Positions 1-13,243 of a stretch of 64,000 nt of DNA are shown here, in pieces (position 1 is the stretch's first letter; each line of letters opens with the position of its first letter). The DNA is from Synchiropus splendidus (lineage: Eukaryota; Chordata; Actinopteri; Syngnathiformes; Callionymidae). The notes below the pieces were generated by a model. That model had not been told where the DNA came from. It did not search any database and was given only the letters and a program-made list of their open reading frames with translations. The stretch lies in assembly GCF_027744825.2 (NCBI RefSeq), contig NC_071334.1, positions 59,959,437 through 60,023,436 on the forward strand, written 5' to 3'. The position numbers were made by a program, and so were the translations under genes.

Positions 1-3000
1 AACCAGAGCAGAGAAATGCATTTTGTTATAAACATTAGTATTGGGCCTCAATTAAAAAAACAAAGCAAGTGTGGCGTTAGGCCGGTCAAGAAGTCCTTGG
101 ATCACTTTCAATGAGGATGGGATGTAATAACAGTGATCTGACTATACAGCACGCGAATGAATGAATTTTAAAAAGTGCAGTTGCATAAAATGAAACACAT
201 AAAGTCAATTAAATTAGTTTTCTGACAAATTAGCACAGCGTACAGCACAGACGGGCAGCTAAATTTCCTAAAGGGCCACATTAGAAAGTGTAATGGTTGT
301 GAAGGGTAAAATGTAATTCAGGTTATTAAGAAGTGTAAATATGACAAATATTTCATTTTATATGCACTTAATTTGAATATAAATCAATTATGGACGAGAC
401 GTTCAAGATAAAAAGGCAGTTTATTTTAAAACATATTTTCAGTATTACTTCAATGTAATTTGAGGAACAAGAAAAACACAAAAATGGCCAATGAAAAGAA
501 GACAATTTTAGTCTTATAACAAGAACATGCTATATTTACTGCAGAAGCGGTGGTGACCTAAAGAGAGAACAAAAAAGGTAGAAGAATTTCGACATATTAG
601 TTATAGGTTTAGTCTGACATCAAACGGGCCACCAAAATACAGGCATCGAGCTGTGTATGGCCCCCGGGCCGCACTTTGCCTAGGTCTGGCATACAGTGAA
701 GAAATACACAGTTGTTACATCATAGAAAGCATAAAAAAACTTACCCCAGTTCAACTCTCCTTACCTTCATTAATAACTTTGGTTTTGATGGAAGCAGCAA
801 ATCTAAGGGTTTACACAAAAAAGAGAAGTGATGTACTCCTTCCAGAGAATGATCAACAAAACAAAACAAAAAAACAAAAACAAAACTATGATGATAAAAA
901 AAACCAAACAAAAATAAAAAACAATTGTGCAACAATTGCGGTTCAAAGGGTTATGCAACCATATCAGGCCTGAATTTTACAGACACTGGCTCTTTCAGAA
1001 CCGTGACCACAGCGGTCTCACAAAGAACTGTCTGCTTGCAGTTTCCTGCTCTGTGGTTCGCTGCAGTGCGTGTTATTCTTCAACCCAACACAATGTTTTT
1101 TACTTGAATACCGTCCAAGGAGATGTTTTATTCTCCCACGTTCAGTGTATCCAGGATTTACACTGTTGAGAACTGGGTTTTGCTTTAACAAAGATTGGTG
1201 AATTAAGTTGCGGATGATTCTTGAAATGAACTTACCCTTACAACTCTCCTCTACCCAAACTCAATGGCATCATGTCCCCAACTCACCTGTATGTGGTTAC
1301 TGATGTCAACTCTCTGATTCCCTGAACTTTCCACAGAAGACTGGAGAACATCTGAATTGAACCATAATTCATTAGGTTACTGCCCATGCAGCTCCAGATT
1401 GTTGCCGGAAAGCAGGACACTGGATTCCATGGTAAGTAGAGCCCTCATGTCAGGAAGCTTCGCAATATTTACCAGCTGTAACTTAACAACGAATAATACT
1501 AATACTGAAGCGACTGTGGTCTTAAGTCATACAAGCAGAAGCATAAAGGTAAACACAAATATTGGCCCACCAGCAAATATGTCAAAATGTTGTGCACATG
1601 CAACTGTGTTGACTTGGATGAACGAAGCCACACCCCAACTCTTGACCCCCCAGTCATATCTTACTTAGAGCCTTCCTTATCACCCAGCGGTCCTGAGGGC
1701 ATTCAGACGTTCAATGCCGTAAGCACTTTCTAACCCCGTTAATACATTAGCTTGTCTCCTCAAACCCTGGCTGTCCGGCTAGTTTCCTCGCCTCATCTTT
1801 CTCTGGCCACCTTTTCTTTCTCCCAGTTTCCTTCTCCACCCTGGGCCAGGAAAATGTGCTGTGTTGGCAGGGTGGGTCATTTGGTGCAGGAGACGCAGAG
1901 TAATTGATAATGGTGCTGCTTTCGCTATCAGGAGAGCTGTGTTTGCTTTTATAGGAAATTAGACGTTGAGAGGAAGGAGTTGCCACTGAGCGAGGGAGAG
2001 GAATTGTCGAAGAGAAATTCAAAAGGAGACTCTCGCTTTTCAAACAGCAGTCACCAAGACATCGCTCTGCCACGCTGTGTCATGTTTATTACCTCCTACA
2101 AATAGCAGCTATGAGATATAGGAAATTTATGAGATATATGTATATATTTCAGTGTTGACTTCCTCCCCTTTACCTCATGTCTTACCTAAAACAAAAACGT
2201 TATGCACAATTTGGTTAGGCTGATGTATACAGATTTAAATTGGTAATTAAATTGACAACTTGAATTTTTTAATTCAGGGATTTAATTAAAAAAATAAAAA
2301 ATATAATATAATCGTCAGCCATTTTATCTGCACTGATATGACATTTTTGAAATCATCCTGAACAACCCCCTTTTTGTAAGATGCTATTTAAATTCAGACA
2401 CACTGAGTAACGTTATTATTTCTTTAAATTGTAAGTCGCAATGTAGAAACAAACTACAAGCAATTCCGAGGAAAATCACATTCGTAGACCTGCTGCAGCA
2501 ACAGATAGCAAGCCAACCAAGATGGCGGTCATATGGCAATACATCGCCGTCAAATTTGCACCCACAAAGTAAACCGCAGGTAAAACACAAAAAAAAGACT
2601 TTTGAGCGCTACCATGAGGTTAACCGAGCAAGAATGAGCTGGAGTGAACCACAGGCAAAACCAATGCTAATGGAGTTTATTGTTTTGGATGAACTGGCAT
2701 TTTATTTTGTGGAAGACAGCGGCTCTGACAGCTAGATATTTATTCCCTTGAAATGTAGCATAGTGTATTATTGTTACATCATAGCATTGTGAGATCAATA
2801 ATAAAGTGACCTTTGAGTGTGTTTCAGTTACTAAGAATGTTATCGCCCAGTTGGGACCCTCAAAAAAAAAAAAAAGCGCCTGATTAATTACATAGTTTTA
2901 TTAAATTAATACACTGTGATCCAGCAGTTATTTGCATAAAAGTGGTCCAAAATTATTGTCATTACATTTCATACTATCTATAAAACATATTAGCCCGTAG

Positions 3001-6000
3001 TAAGGCCTTTGAATGAATGATGGATATTTTAATACAGCAGTAAAAATGTGAAACACCTTCCTTTGCTTAATTTGATCCTTCAGTATACAAACATGAATGG
3101 CAAAAATAACAAACTGGTGTGGCTATTGTCCAGTATTTCATGCAGTGGAGCAGGGCAGAATGAATCCTGCCTCACCACCGAATGAGCTTCTCAAATATTT
3201 ATGGGATCTCCCAGCTGAACTCGTGTTCACTGTGGCCTTAGGTTAGATGACAACACTGAATACTAAGCGAAGATGCACGGGTGCAGGCAGCATGTCTTTG
3301 AGCTAGAAAGGCAAACCCGTCCTTGTGCTGTCAACACTGGCATGTTGAGGGTAGCATCACAGGCGAAATCATATCAAGACAGTTAGATATTGAATGAGTC
3401 AATTACAAACACTTGTGAAACACAAACAGGAAAGCTGGTGTGTCTGGGCTCAGGCAGAAAACTTTTATGATGGATGCCTTTGAGACGTGCCGCACCCAAA
3501 ATTCAGAACACAAGAGAGCATATCTCCTTCCTTCAGAACTTGATATGCTGATGGAGCTGGGCTGGTCTCCCATGGCACAACACGACGCAGTCTGGAACTG
3601 CTGTTTCTGTAAGATCAGAGTGAGTCAGTCTGCCCACGGGGGTCGCCGGTGGTGTTTCATTGTTATCACTTTCTGCTGTTTCACTGTGGAGTGTTTTCCC
3701 CCCGAAAAATCTGCTTATCTGCAGATGTGTCAAATGAAAACCTCTCAGATGACATTTGTGCTGAATAACTTTATAAAATGTGTTTAATTTATTTGTAAAG
3801 ATTGGGAGAAACTGTATAGAAAGTGTTTACAGCCACACAACAGAGCAGTTTCACGAGCCTGAGTCGGTCTCATGAAATATGCAGTCCTCCATCCAGTCAC
3901 TACTTTTGAACGACTTTGCGCAGTCTGACCCAAACTAGAGTGACGGCGTACTCAAGCGTGATACTACTATGAATCTGTTAAGCCTCACTGCATTACAGCT
4001 CTTTGAAAGCCGGGTTGCTGCGGATAGAGAATTGCCTGTATTTCAATCTATTTCATCGTGGAGGTCATGCTGTTTTGGGCAGTCAGGCACTGCGCCATCG
4101 CAAGGAAAGACTTTTTTGTGTCATTTATGAAACACAATGTCTTTTTACCTCTATGTTTGAAGTATATTGTTTAACCTCAGTGCAAATGCAGCACAAACAG
4201 GGGGTAACATTACACAAAAATGTGGGTTTGCTCCAGCTCTTGGTTAAAGAGCTTTGGTTCATTACATTTTTGTCTAAAAAGATGCATGAATTTGACTTTT
4301 TTTTCGTGTTGAAGTTGCCACTGCCTGTGTTTCATTGTCGAGGCAATTTTCAATATATTCACACCATTTGGCTTCGAAAGATTTTCCATTATTCTGCTCC
4401 CATTTGTATATTTCTCATACAAGATTGGGGAGTTGGCATCTTTCAAGAAGCAATCACACTTGAGGGATAGCGCGTCTCCGAATACTTAAGAGAATTGGCT
4501 AGAGGCGCCCCACACTGGTGCTGAACAGAACCTATTACAGTCTGGAAATAAATCTACTCAGCCGGAGTCAAGATCACTTTAATTCTACGGAACAAAGAAT
4601 GTTGCAGGAGTTGTCTTGAGGGCTGAGCTGGTGTGACGCTGTGGTCGAAAACTAATAATGATTCATGACTACAGTAATCAATTTGAGAAATAAGCGCACA
4701 AGTGCTTTGTTTGCTGTGTGTGTTATTAGTCTGAATTATTTTAGAACAGTGTCATCGAGCTGCGCGCTATGTATTCGAGGTGGGGTCGCCTGGATTTCAT
4801 GGCCTGCCCCAGTCCAGCTGCATCTTGAAACGACTACCAGGAGTTGGACAATGTGTGGTTTCACAGTCATCTAGGTTGTTATAATAAGAGCCTTGAAGTA
4901 GGTCAGCTGGACTCGGGTTTAGATATTAGATCGATAATCATCTACTGCTCACCCTTTGATGTGAATCCAGAGATATCAATGATTCATCACCACCTTGACC
5001 TTCAAGTACAGTAACTGAAGAATCCCAAGTCCTCAAACTAAACACATTACAACCAACTTGGACTGAAACAGTTTTTTTCCCAGCTTGATGCACCAGGCAT
5101 AAGTGCAACCATCTCTCCATGATGATAAGTGAACCAACTTACAGGGACGTGCAGAGATAGACCCCATAGTAGTCTATCTCTTCCCATCAATTATGGTGTC
5201 TCACAGGGCATGTATTTGACTCCTCCTTCTTTTCTTCCTCATGACATGCAGAGCCACAGTCAAACCTCTGACCTGCGGCTTCAGACAGGTAAAGATGGTG
5301 CTTGAGCCATCCACATGGGATTGATGATATTTATCAGGATATTTTTGGATTGTCCCATATATTATATTACATATTTGGTTGTCTGAAATCACAAGTGGCC
5401 CATTATTCAATTGGATATTTGGAATTAGCTCACAGTTAAACCATCTATGCCGGACTCAAACCTTCATCTATGTTCCACAGCTCTGACTACGAATGAGTGT
5501 ATATTAGCTTTTCATGACGTGACTCTATGGTGTGCTGTGTTTTAGAAAAGTCTCATTTTGACATTTGTAATGATAATAATAATTCTAAGAAAGTAAGAAT
5601 TTTGTGATTGGTGCCCTTTCTTTCTAGCTTGAGCCCCAGCCTTCCAAAATATCTCTGCATGTGCCTGCCAACTTCAACTGTCCATGTGCTCACTTTAAAG
5701 CTGACTGAGGTGAAGTGCAACCCACGGCCCACGAGCGCCCTTTGACTATCTTAATGCGTCCCTCATGAGCTCAGAAGAAAACTATCAAACTGATCATTGG
5801 GGAATGAGGTAAACAGCTAACCACAGGGTTACCATAAAGCTATAGTTTGGCAAAAAACACGATCAGTTATACCGTGGGTTTTTACTGATTCTTTCATTTC
5901 TGTGGGTCTGTTGTCTCTCAATACATGAATAAATATATAAAATTTCATTGTATTTTCTTGCAAATATAATGTATGCTAGATGATGCAATTTGCATGTGAA

Positions 6001-8404
6001 TGCATGACGCGTGGCCCTTCATGTTTGTTTGTGTGAAGCTTTCAAGAAACTAAATTCTGGATATTGGAATTGTGGATATAGAATTGGATATGGATGTTTG
6101 AGTTCTTATATTGATATTTTAATGATCTTTTTGTTTTTTATTTAACATTTTTTATATTTATATTATTTCTTCTAATAGAATATCACAGTTAGAAAATTTC
6201 ATTTCAAACATTTCAAATACAAACTTTGTCTTAAATGAAAGAAAAAAAAGTATTACAAATTCATATTTAATATCTGATGGCATAGATGTACCTCCAAAAT
6301 CACTCGAGCTTTGAGCGGCAAAATTGAACCTCCTGAACAAGTGGGGATATCTCAGCAATGGTAGAATCTTCCTTACATGATCAACCCAATTTTCAAGTTT
6401 CTACAATAAATGGTTTGCGACAGATGGTGAATTGAAAATGAATATGCAGCTCCTACTTTTCTATTGGACTCAATTGAGCTGACACGTGTTGGCTGCGCTT
6501 TAGTGAGTGTGATGCAAATTCTGAATGTAAAATCTTTCTGACCGTAGGCTTGAATGGTATTTCTTGCTGAAAATATGGAGCCGCTATAGGCTGTTGGAAT
6601 ACTGGCTAGTACTGTTTTGTCCTCCTCCCATTTATCCTGGAATATCTAACGTATTCTGGATCACGGATCTGAGAAAAGTAGTTGTTCTTGATTCCCATCT
6701 GAGCCGCACATTTTGGTTTTTGAATGGGGTTTTGTATGGTGTTGCTATGCCAAAAACTGTGTAAGGAGCAATGAATGCTTTTTCGAACATTAACACAATA
6801 ATGTCTTGTTGCATTATTGCACTTGTTACAATTCATCCTTTCATCATTTGATGTTTTCAATTTTATCCTTATTACTGAAGTATCAATGGTTTCAGTTTTT
6901 CCATCGATTTGGTGCACTTTTCCTCCATCCCTTCTTCTGTTTGTCCCTTGTTTTGTTCAAAATAGCCACAGTATATATAATATGGCCCCTCTAGAAATTG
7001 TTCTGCCCATGCTCCTATAAAGAATGGACATGCAGCACGTGAAGAAAATATGAGTGAAACACAGTCAGAAAAAGAGTCTTCAGTGAAAATATAAATCATT
7101 GAAGCACTGAGGAAGGTTACTGAGGAAAAGACAGACATCATGAATATGGATCTATGACTCTCCCCCAGGCTGGATGTGATAAAGAACGGGCATTGTCTCT
7201 GTCGGCAAGACTCTCTCCAGTAACATCAAACCTGCAGACTAACACCACCACTGCAACAATAATCTATTCAGGCTGCATCAACAGCCACTGACGTAATGAC
7301 TCGGCCTCCCCAAACTGCGCACACCCATCTCTTTGCACCTCAGTGCAGCTGTTTTCCATCCACTTCTCCCTCTCCCATCATGTATTCAGCTGTATCATGA
7401 TTCTGTACGAGCCTCTGCAGCATGACTCCACTTTCCTCTGCACCTCAGACTGTCTGACCTGTCAGGAGAAATTCTTTGCTTCAGAAAAACTGAACTCAGA
7501 CCTTTGCTGAGCAGCAGTTTGAAGTGATTATACCATCTTGTGCTGGGTTTTATCTCACCATCTTCTATGCACAGCTCACCTATATCCATACTGCTGCCAT
7601 TAGCGGATGATGGATGGCTCTCTCCTGAAAACTAGACGGCCTATTCATTAAACAATAAATAATCCCATTACAGTACATGGATTCTGCAGACGCTGTACAG
7701 TGTCATTTCTTTTCAAATCAGAAGTGACATCTGCTTTTGGATAAGTTGACTAACACTTCATTGCTAAAATATTTCAGAATTAAAAAAATATCTGATAGAG
7801 AATTAATGTCCAAACATAAAAATGTATCATTTAAATCTATTTTTATATTTGAAGAGTGCATACATTCAGTTGAACAATTCTACAGTTATAGTTGTAGAAA
7901 CAGACTACAGTGAGATGGATACTGACTTTAAGTATTTACACGCAAAAAAACAACAACAAAAAAAACAACGTTTCTTCAAAAGACAAAAAGGGCTACCCAT
8001 GTCAATGTGGCCTATTTTCTTAGCTGGTGAATTGCCTCCAACATGGGTTGGACGTTCCATAAGTGTCGGGGGTCGAAAGAAGTTGAAAGACTTTTATCAC
8101 TTTTTATTGTCTATATGTCTATATATACATAATAACAATTCTAATAAATACTTTTGTACAAACTTGAACTTTTACTTGTGTTTTTGGCATCAACTCTATC
8201 TGGGAGTTGCAAGAGAGCAGAGAAGGAGCAAGAAAGCTGGAGAAGAAGATTTATTGAGTTGTTCATTGTGGCTTTTAGCATATCTGGTTACACACTTTGC
8301 GCCCAAAGCGTGATCAGAGAAACTCACAAAAGACTGAGGAAGTTATTCTATTATAGTTATTTAGTAATATAATCGAATTTTTAAAAAATCACCAAAGATC
8401 AAGG
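1..8404. other. Gene-poor intergenic sequence
   Basis: I see no convincing exon on either strand. Open frames are short (at most about 160 codons), biased toward low-complexity A/T-rich peptides, and lack recognisable domains. A short patch near 650-700, around GGCCCCCGGGCCGC, resembles the GC-rich end found in hAT-like fish repeats, but it is too short to call. There is an A-run near 2861-2876. Conserved non-coding elements cannot be judged without alignment. Confidence 0.6.
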
Positions 8405-8640
8405 GAGATTAAGAAGAGAGTGAAGGCAGGGTGGAACAGTAGAGAAAAGGTGACAGGTGATTTGCAATGGAAGAGTAGAAGCTAGAATGAAAGGGAAGCT
8501 TCAAAGGACAAAAATGGCAGCAGACATGAAGCATGGTCGAGAGGCGTTAACCCTGACACAAAGACAAGAAGCAGAGTTAAATGGCAGAGTTGAAGATGCT
8601 ATTTCTGAAAACAGCCTCTGCTTTGCAAACAGATGGTCAC
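8405..8640 (+). mobile_element. Decayed RTE-like LINE fragment
   Basis: This stretch aligns by eye with 60001-60200 of the better-preserved LINE at 59.4 kb. Shared pieces include GTGAAGGCAGGGTGGAA, GAGAAAAGGTGACAGGTG, the block around AAAGACAAGAAGCAGAG and the following GTTGAAGATGCT. It corresponds to the region just downstream of the reverse transcriptase core. Frame is lost and many substitutions separate the two copies, so this is an old insertion. Exact ends are uncertain. Confidence 0.65.
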
Positions 8641-9790
8641 CAAAAGTACTTCATATGATGAGAGAGATAGCTGACATCAAAACTCCATCACAGAATCATA
8701 AGAAATAAGGTCATTTGGAGACTCTTCTCATGATAATGTAAAGATTTAATGGATAGAACAGCAGCTGTTGAGTAGTACACAATGAGACTTGCTGCAAAAG
8801 CAGTGAGAGTGAGACTTTTGATTCAGCTATACTCTCTGGCTCGCAAGCTGTTTTCAAAGCAATGCTGACTCACGGCAGTTAACTACACGAATCATCAAGG
8901 TCCAGGCTGAATAGTTTCAGCAGCACATTCTTTTCTCTCCCAAGAATATTAACCAGGGAATAATGAGGCAAGATTCAATTCAGCTGTGGTCCGCAGCGTC
9001 AATATTCCTTTATGACGGAATGTGACCAGACGCAACATTTCTGTAGCTGCAACGCATGGATGAAATAATTTGCAAATGATTATTACAGTGTAATATATAA
9101 TTTTAGGATCTGACTGCCCCTCCAGAGGAACAGAAATACGCATTGAGGTAATTTCCTAAAGCACTGGCAGTGAGGAGCAATAAGAGGACCCATCGTGAGC
9201 ATACCATAAAAATGTCTATGAAATGATTGAGGAAGACGGAGACATTAAAAGAGACGGTGTGGGTGCAGCTCGCCTGTGAGGGAGGAGGGATGCAGAGAGG
9301 ACCAGTGACTGCAGATTAGAACATGATGCAAACACTTTAGGAATTCAGAGAATTGAAGAGAAACAAACCGATGGATTAACGCATCGGCTTCTCGTGGTGG
9401 TGTTTTGTTTGCATTGGATTCTGCTGGTAGTTAACAACGTCATGGGGGAAGCTGCTGACTTTCCTTGTCAGAGCCTGATCAAGAACCTTGTCAGCACTGG
9501 AGAGTGCACAACAGGGAAGAGACTCTCCTCGTGCGTTTCAGTGGTCTTATGACAAGAACATAAACGTATTCACTTTTGATCTGAGTGACCATGAAAAAGT
9601 GCTGCTCCAACGCTTTTGCGCAGCAACATGCAACCCCCTCCTCTACACATGTCAGGTCAAGCACAACACGTGTAAACAAATTTGTGTCGATCACACTCGT
9701 ACGGAAGACAATCGAATGCTGCCGCACGCTCACAGCTTTCATCAGCAGCCTGACTACATGAAGGAAACAGATTAAGTATTCTGAGGTTCA
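8641..9790. other. Intergenic sequence, nothing recognised
   Basis: Two overlapping open frames of 83 and 95 codons on opposite strands around 9488-9775 have no recognisable motif and no splice context that supports them. Confidence 0.5.
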
Positions 9791-10035
9791 CTGTTATTTC
9801 AAATGCAATGGACGATTTCATGTATTTCATTTTTATCAGTTAGGGATCCGAGCAGAGCAGAAACCAAGTGAAGGTGCTAAAAATTCAGCAGAAGATTGAG
9901 AGGATTACAGAACTTCCCAATAATTTATTGTGATGACCCAAAACATGATAGTCAAATCCTATACCTCCATAGTTTGAAAGTCCATCTGTTGAGGTGAATA
10001 TCTGTTATTTCAAATGCAATGGACGATTTCATGTA
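9791..10035. repeat. 176-bp duplicated segment flanked by 34-bp direct repeats
   Basis: A 34-bp sequence at 9791-9824 recurs exactly at 10002-10035. The interior 9829-10004 matches 13532-13707 over 176 bp with one visible difference (TTCAG versus TACAG). The arrangement looks like a recent insertion that duplicated its target, with the 13.5 kb locus a possible donor. The segment encodes nothing recognisable and lacks obvious terminal inverted repeats or a poly-A tail. Confidence 0.85.
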
Positions 10036-10879
10036 CGCTTTTCATTAAGCTATCCTACACATGAAGCCTAAGCCTCCACACATGAAAATGAATCCATGAT
10101 GGACGAGTGACCCCACCTTATGTCTGAAGTAAGGGTCAACACTCTGCCAGGGCCTAGCTAAAATAAGAGAGATTTAAGAAGAAATAGGAATAAGAAATAA
10201 GAGAGAATGTTTGAGGAAGGAAAATAATGCTGTATTTTTGCATCACAGATGTAAAAAAAAAACCTTGTCATGGGAAAATATAGTTTTCATTATTCACTTA
10301 AACATTTCACTCAGAGTTGTTGACACAGTTTCTGTTGAGATGATCTTCTTGTAAGCATCTCGTGAAGGCTCCTAGGAAAATAAGGAAGGCAGGGCTGAGT
10401 GAGTGGTGTGTTTGAAGGTACTAACAAAGGTTTGAAACTAAATGTGTGCACAGGACATGAAGTCACAGAAGGACTTTGTTCCATTTAGTTAGCCTGCATG
10501 ACATCAATGATTTTCAATGTTTTTGTTGGGGATTTTACTTGCTTGAAAGTCAGAGGCTGTCTTGTCCTCGCATGGTGCGAATGACTGCTCTCCAATAGTG
10601 CAAATGTTTTTCAATAAATTTGGTGCTTTGCTTGTTTCAGCTATTGTAGTTTTTCCACCACATCCTTTCTTAATAATTCCTGCAGTGCTTCCTTTTCGAT
10701 TTCTTGGCCACCACTGCGTGGATTATCAAGAGTTATGTAATGACTCTGAACAAGTTGCAGAGAAAGGAAGAGGCAAAACGAGAGATTGAAGCAAAAGCTT
10801 TATTGAACAACGACATATAACAAACAGGACTCAGCCCAACAATGAACAAGCAAGAACTAAAAGCGAGTCCATCAGAGCA
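10036..10879. other. Intergenic sequence, nothing recognised
   Basis: No exon, repeat or RNA gene was recognised. The only open frame of note (10562-10789, 75 codons) has no family resemblance. Confidence 0.5.
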
Positions 10880-11050
10880 GTAACAGGAAGGTCATTCTAG
10901 AACAAGGGTGGGAAAACCAGTCCTCAAAGGGTCGAGGTGGCGCAGGTTTTTGTAGCAACAGATCAAGCACACACACAGTTTAACCAATGAGGTTTCCGCT
11001 TAAACAAGCAACACCAGACTGACAATCAACTGATCAGTGAAAAGGTTCTT
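10880..11050. repeat. Probable fish interspersed repeat fragment
   Basis: The block running from GGGTGGGAAAACCAGTCCTC through AACCAATGAGGTTTCCGCT to CAATCAACTGATCAGTG resembles a repeat end I recall as common in fish genomes. Class and exact boundaries cannot be fixed from one copy. Confidence 0.4.
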
Positions 11051-12148
11051 TGCATCACTTTTTACCACATGTTTAAAAACAAAGCTAAACCAAAACATCC
11101 GAAGTTTTGATTCATTACAATACAGCAATAAGACCTGGGTTCAGACCTGGCTATTGAAAAATCATAATGAAATGCATTTACTGGAAGGTTTTCTCAAGAT
11201 ATCCTGCTAATATGTATATGTTGAGGTAGTGTTAATTTCATGATGCTTAGAAATTGGGTTAAAATGTTCAAATGAGTGAAGCATTGTTTGCCTTGTTGGC
11301 TTGACACAAATACTCAAAATAAAACCACGCTACCTCAATATCAACAGCTCTAAACACATTGCTGGTGTCACAAAAGCTATGACCAAGACATTATATGCAA
11401 TTTTTAAAAAGCAAAAAAATGTTTACTTCCTACCAATCAGTGAAGTGAATCAATGAGTCATGTTATATTCCACAAACTGATGTATAAAAAATGAAACAGA
11501 GAAATACAAAACCATTCAGTTAAGGAAAAAAAAAGGTCAATGTCATGTCTCTTGTGTAGAGAGGAGCCTGAATAAGCACACGTGACCATATTGCAGAGAT
11601 AAGCAATATCACAGTCTCCATCAACACAGTGTTTTTGACCCTCGGATATTCAAGTAAACACATGCTGTATATTAGTGTGTTTGTCATAAAATTAGGTGAT
11701 GAAAAAATAAAGGTATCATCAGCAAATTTTAGTGGCATTTTGGGGGACTGCAATGTCTGTAAGACAATGACAGGAAGAGCATCATAGTAAATACTCAAAG
11801 GATGTCAGTATGTTTGTGGTTATGTCCAGTGGGACAACTAACTTATCCTGCAGGGTGAGGGATGCATGACTGAAACAGACCAAATGTGTGATCATTCGAG
11901 CAAAAGTGAGAAAAAGACTCACAGTGGTGGCAGCTCCAACTGAATTGAACTATTTGTGGCTCACTGCAGAGTGTTCTTCCCCTGGATGAAAGTCACATTA
12001 CGATGCAGTGATATTTGAAATCTAATTAGAGACAATTTGATTTGTGAAGCCATTTTGCTGCTCAACTTGCGAATCCATTAAATCTGATTTGCTGACATAA
12101 AACCAGGGAGAAATCCCACACACTGATACACACGCACAGTCTGTTTGA
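11051..12148. other. Intergenic sequence, nothing recognised
   Basis: A/T-rich sequence with a few short open frames (longest 92 codons on the minus strand at 11520-11798) that show no domain or splice support. Confidence 0.5.
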
Positions 12149-12360
12149 ATGTTTTGCGGGGACCACTCATTGACCTAATGCTTTCCCCAGCCTCTCACTC
12201 TGAACCTAACCATCCAGGACCTGAACCAAACTTTTATTCAGTCAGAATAACCTAGTTCTTTTGAAGTTCCCTCCAGTAATCTTCAAATTGATACTATAAC
12301 CTGGGGACCCTTTGCCGCTCCCCACAAATAGCTTAAGGTGTGTTTCCAAGAATTGGTCAT
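12149..12360 (+). repeat. Interspersed repeat copy A
   Basis: First of several related copies in this window. It carries GGGGACCACTCATTGAC, CTTTCCCCAGCCTCTCACTC, CCTAACCATCC and later CCAAGAATTGGTCATTG. The same ordered words occur at 12470-12631, 13244-13531 and 52985-53525. It forms the first half of a tandem pair with the copy that starts near 12470. Confidence 0.75.
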
Positions 12361-12411
12361 TGTAAATATCGCTAGCAAGGATGCAGCTATCTCTCTCTAT
12401 CCCCCTCTATC

Positions 12412-12430
12412 CACACACACACACACACAC
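12412..12430. repeat. (CA)n microsatellite
   Basis: About nine CA dinucleotides lie between two copies of the interspersed repeat. Confidence 0.95.
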
Positions 12431-12469
12431 TACACATACGTTTGATTTTCTATTTCTATTATTTTCGTC

Positions 12470-12631
12470 TTGTGGGGACATTGTGAGGTTTCTCATTGAC
12501 TTAACCCTTTCCCCAGCCTCTCACCCCAAACCTAACCATCTAAAACCTTAACCAGGAGTCTGAACCAACTCACACCTAATTATAATGATGCAGTCTTCAT
12601 CCTCAAATTGGCATAAGGTCCCCATAAGGAT
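12470..12631 (+). repeat. Interspersed repeat copy B, left part
   Basis: It shows TTGTGGGGACATTGTGAGG, TTTCCCCAGCCTCTCACCCC, AACCTAACCATC and TCTTCATCCTCAAATTGG. The last block matches TCTTCATCCTCAAATCGAGG near 53108. The minisatellite begins immediately afterwards, and the rest of the copy resumes at 13244. Confidence 0.75.
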
Positions 12632-13243
12632 TTGAGTTGGATTGGAGTTGGGTTGGAGTTGGTTAAGAGTTGGGTTGGAGGAATGTTGGAGTTGGGTTGG
12701 AGTTGGTTAAGAGTTGAGTTGGAGTTGTGTTGGAGTTGGGTTGGAGGAATGTTGGAGTTGTGTTGGAGTTGTGTTGGAGTTGTGTTGGAGTTGTGTTGGA
12801 GTTGGGTTGGAGTTGGGTTGGAGGAATGTTGGAGTTGGGTTGGAGTTGGGTTGGAGGAATGTTGGAGTTGGGTTGGAGTTGTGTTGGAGTAGTGTTGGAG
12901 GAATGTTGGAGTTGTGTTGGAGTTGTGTTGGAGTTGGGTTGGAGTTGGGTTGGAGGAATGTTGGAGTTGGGTTGGAGTTGGGTTGGAGTTGTGTTGGAGT
13001 TGGATTCGAGTTGGGTTGGAGGAATGTTGGAGTTGGGTTGGAGTTGTGTTGGAGTTGGGTTGGAGTTGGGTTGGAGTTGTGTTGGAGTTGGATTCGAGTT
13101 GGGTTGGAGTTGGGTTGGAGGAGTGTTGGAGTTGGGTTGGAGTTGGGTTTGAGTTGGGTTGGAGGGTTGGAGTTGTGTTGGAGTTGTGTTGGAGGAGTGT
13201 TGGAGTTGGGTTGGAGTTGGGTTGGATTTGGGTTGGAGGAGTG
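12632..13243. repeat. Minisatellite, 11-bp unit, about 55 copies
   Basis: The consensus unit is GGAGTTGGGTT on the plus strand. Common variants are GGAGTTGTGTT, GGAGGAATGTT, GGAGGAGTGTT and GGATTCGAGTT. Variants are interspersed in short higher-order patterns, often a GGAGGAATGTT unit after two or three standard ones. The plus strand is almost purely G, T and A. Because 11 is not a multiple of 3 and most units lack stops in every register, long open frames with an 11-residue period appear in all frames on both strands. They are by-products of the repeat, not genes. Confidence 0.97.
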
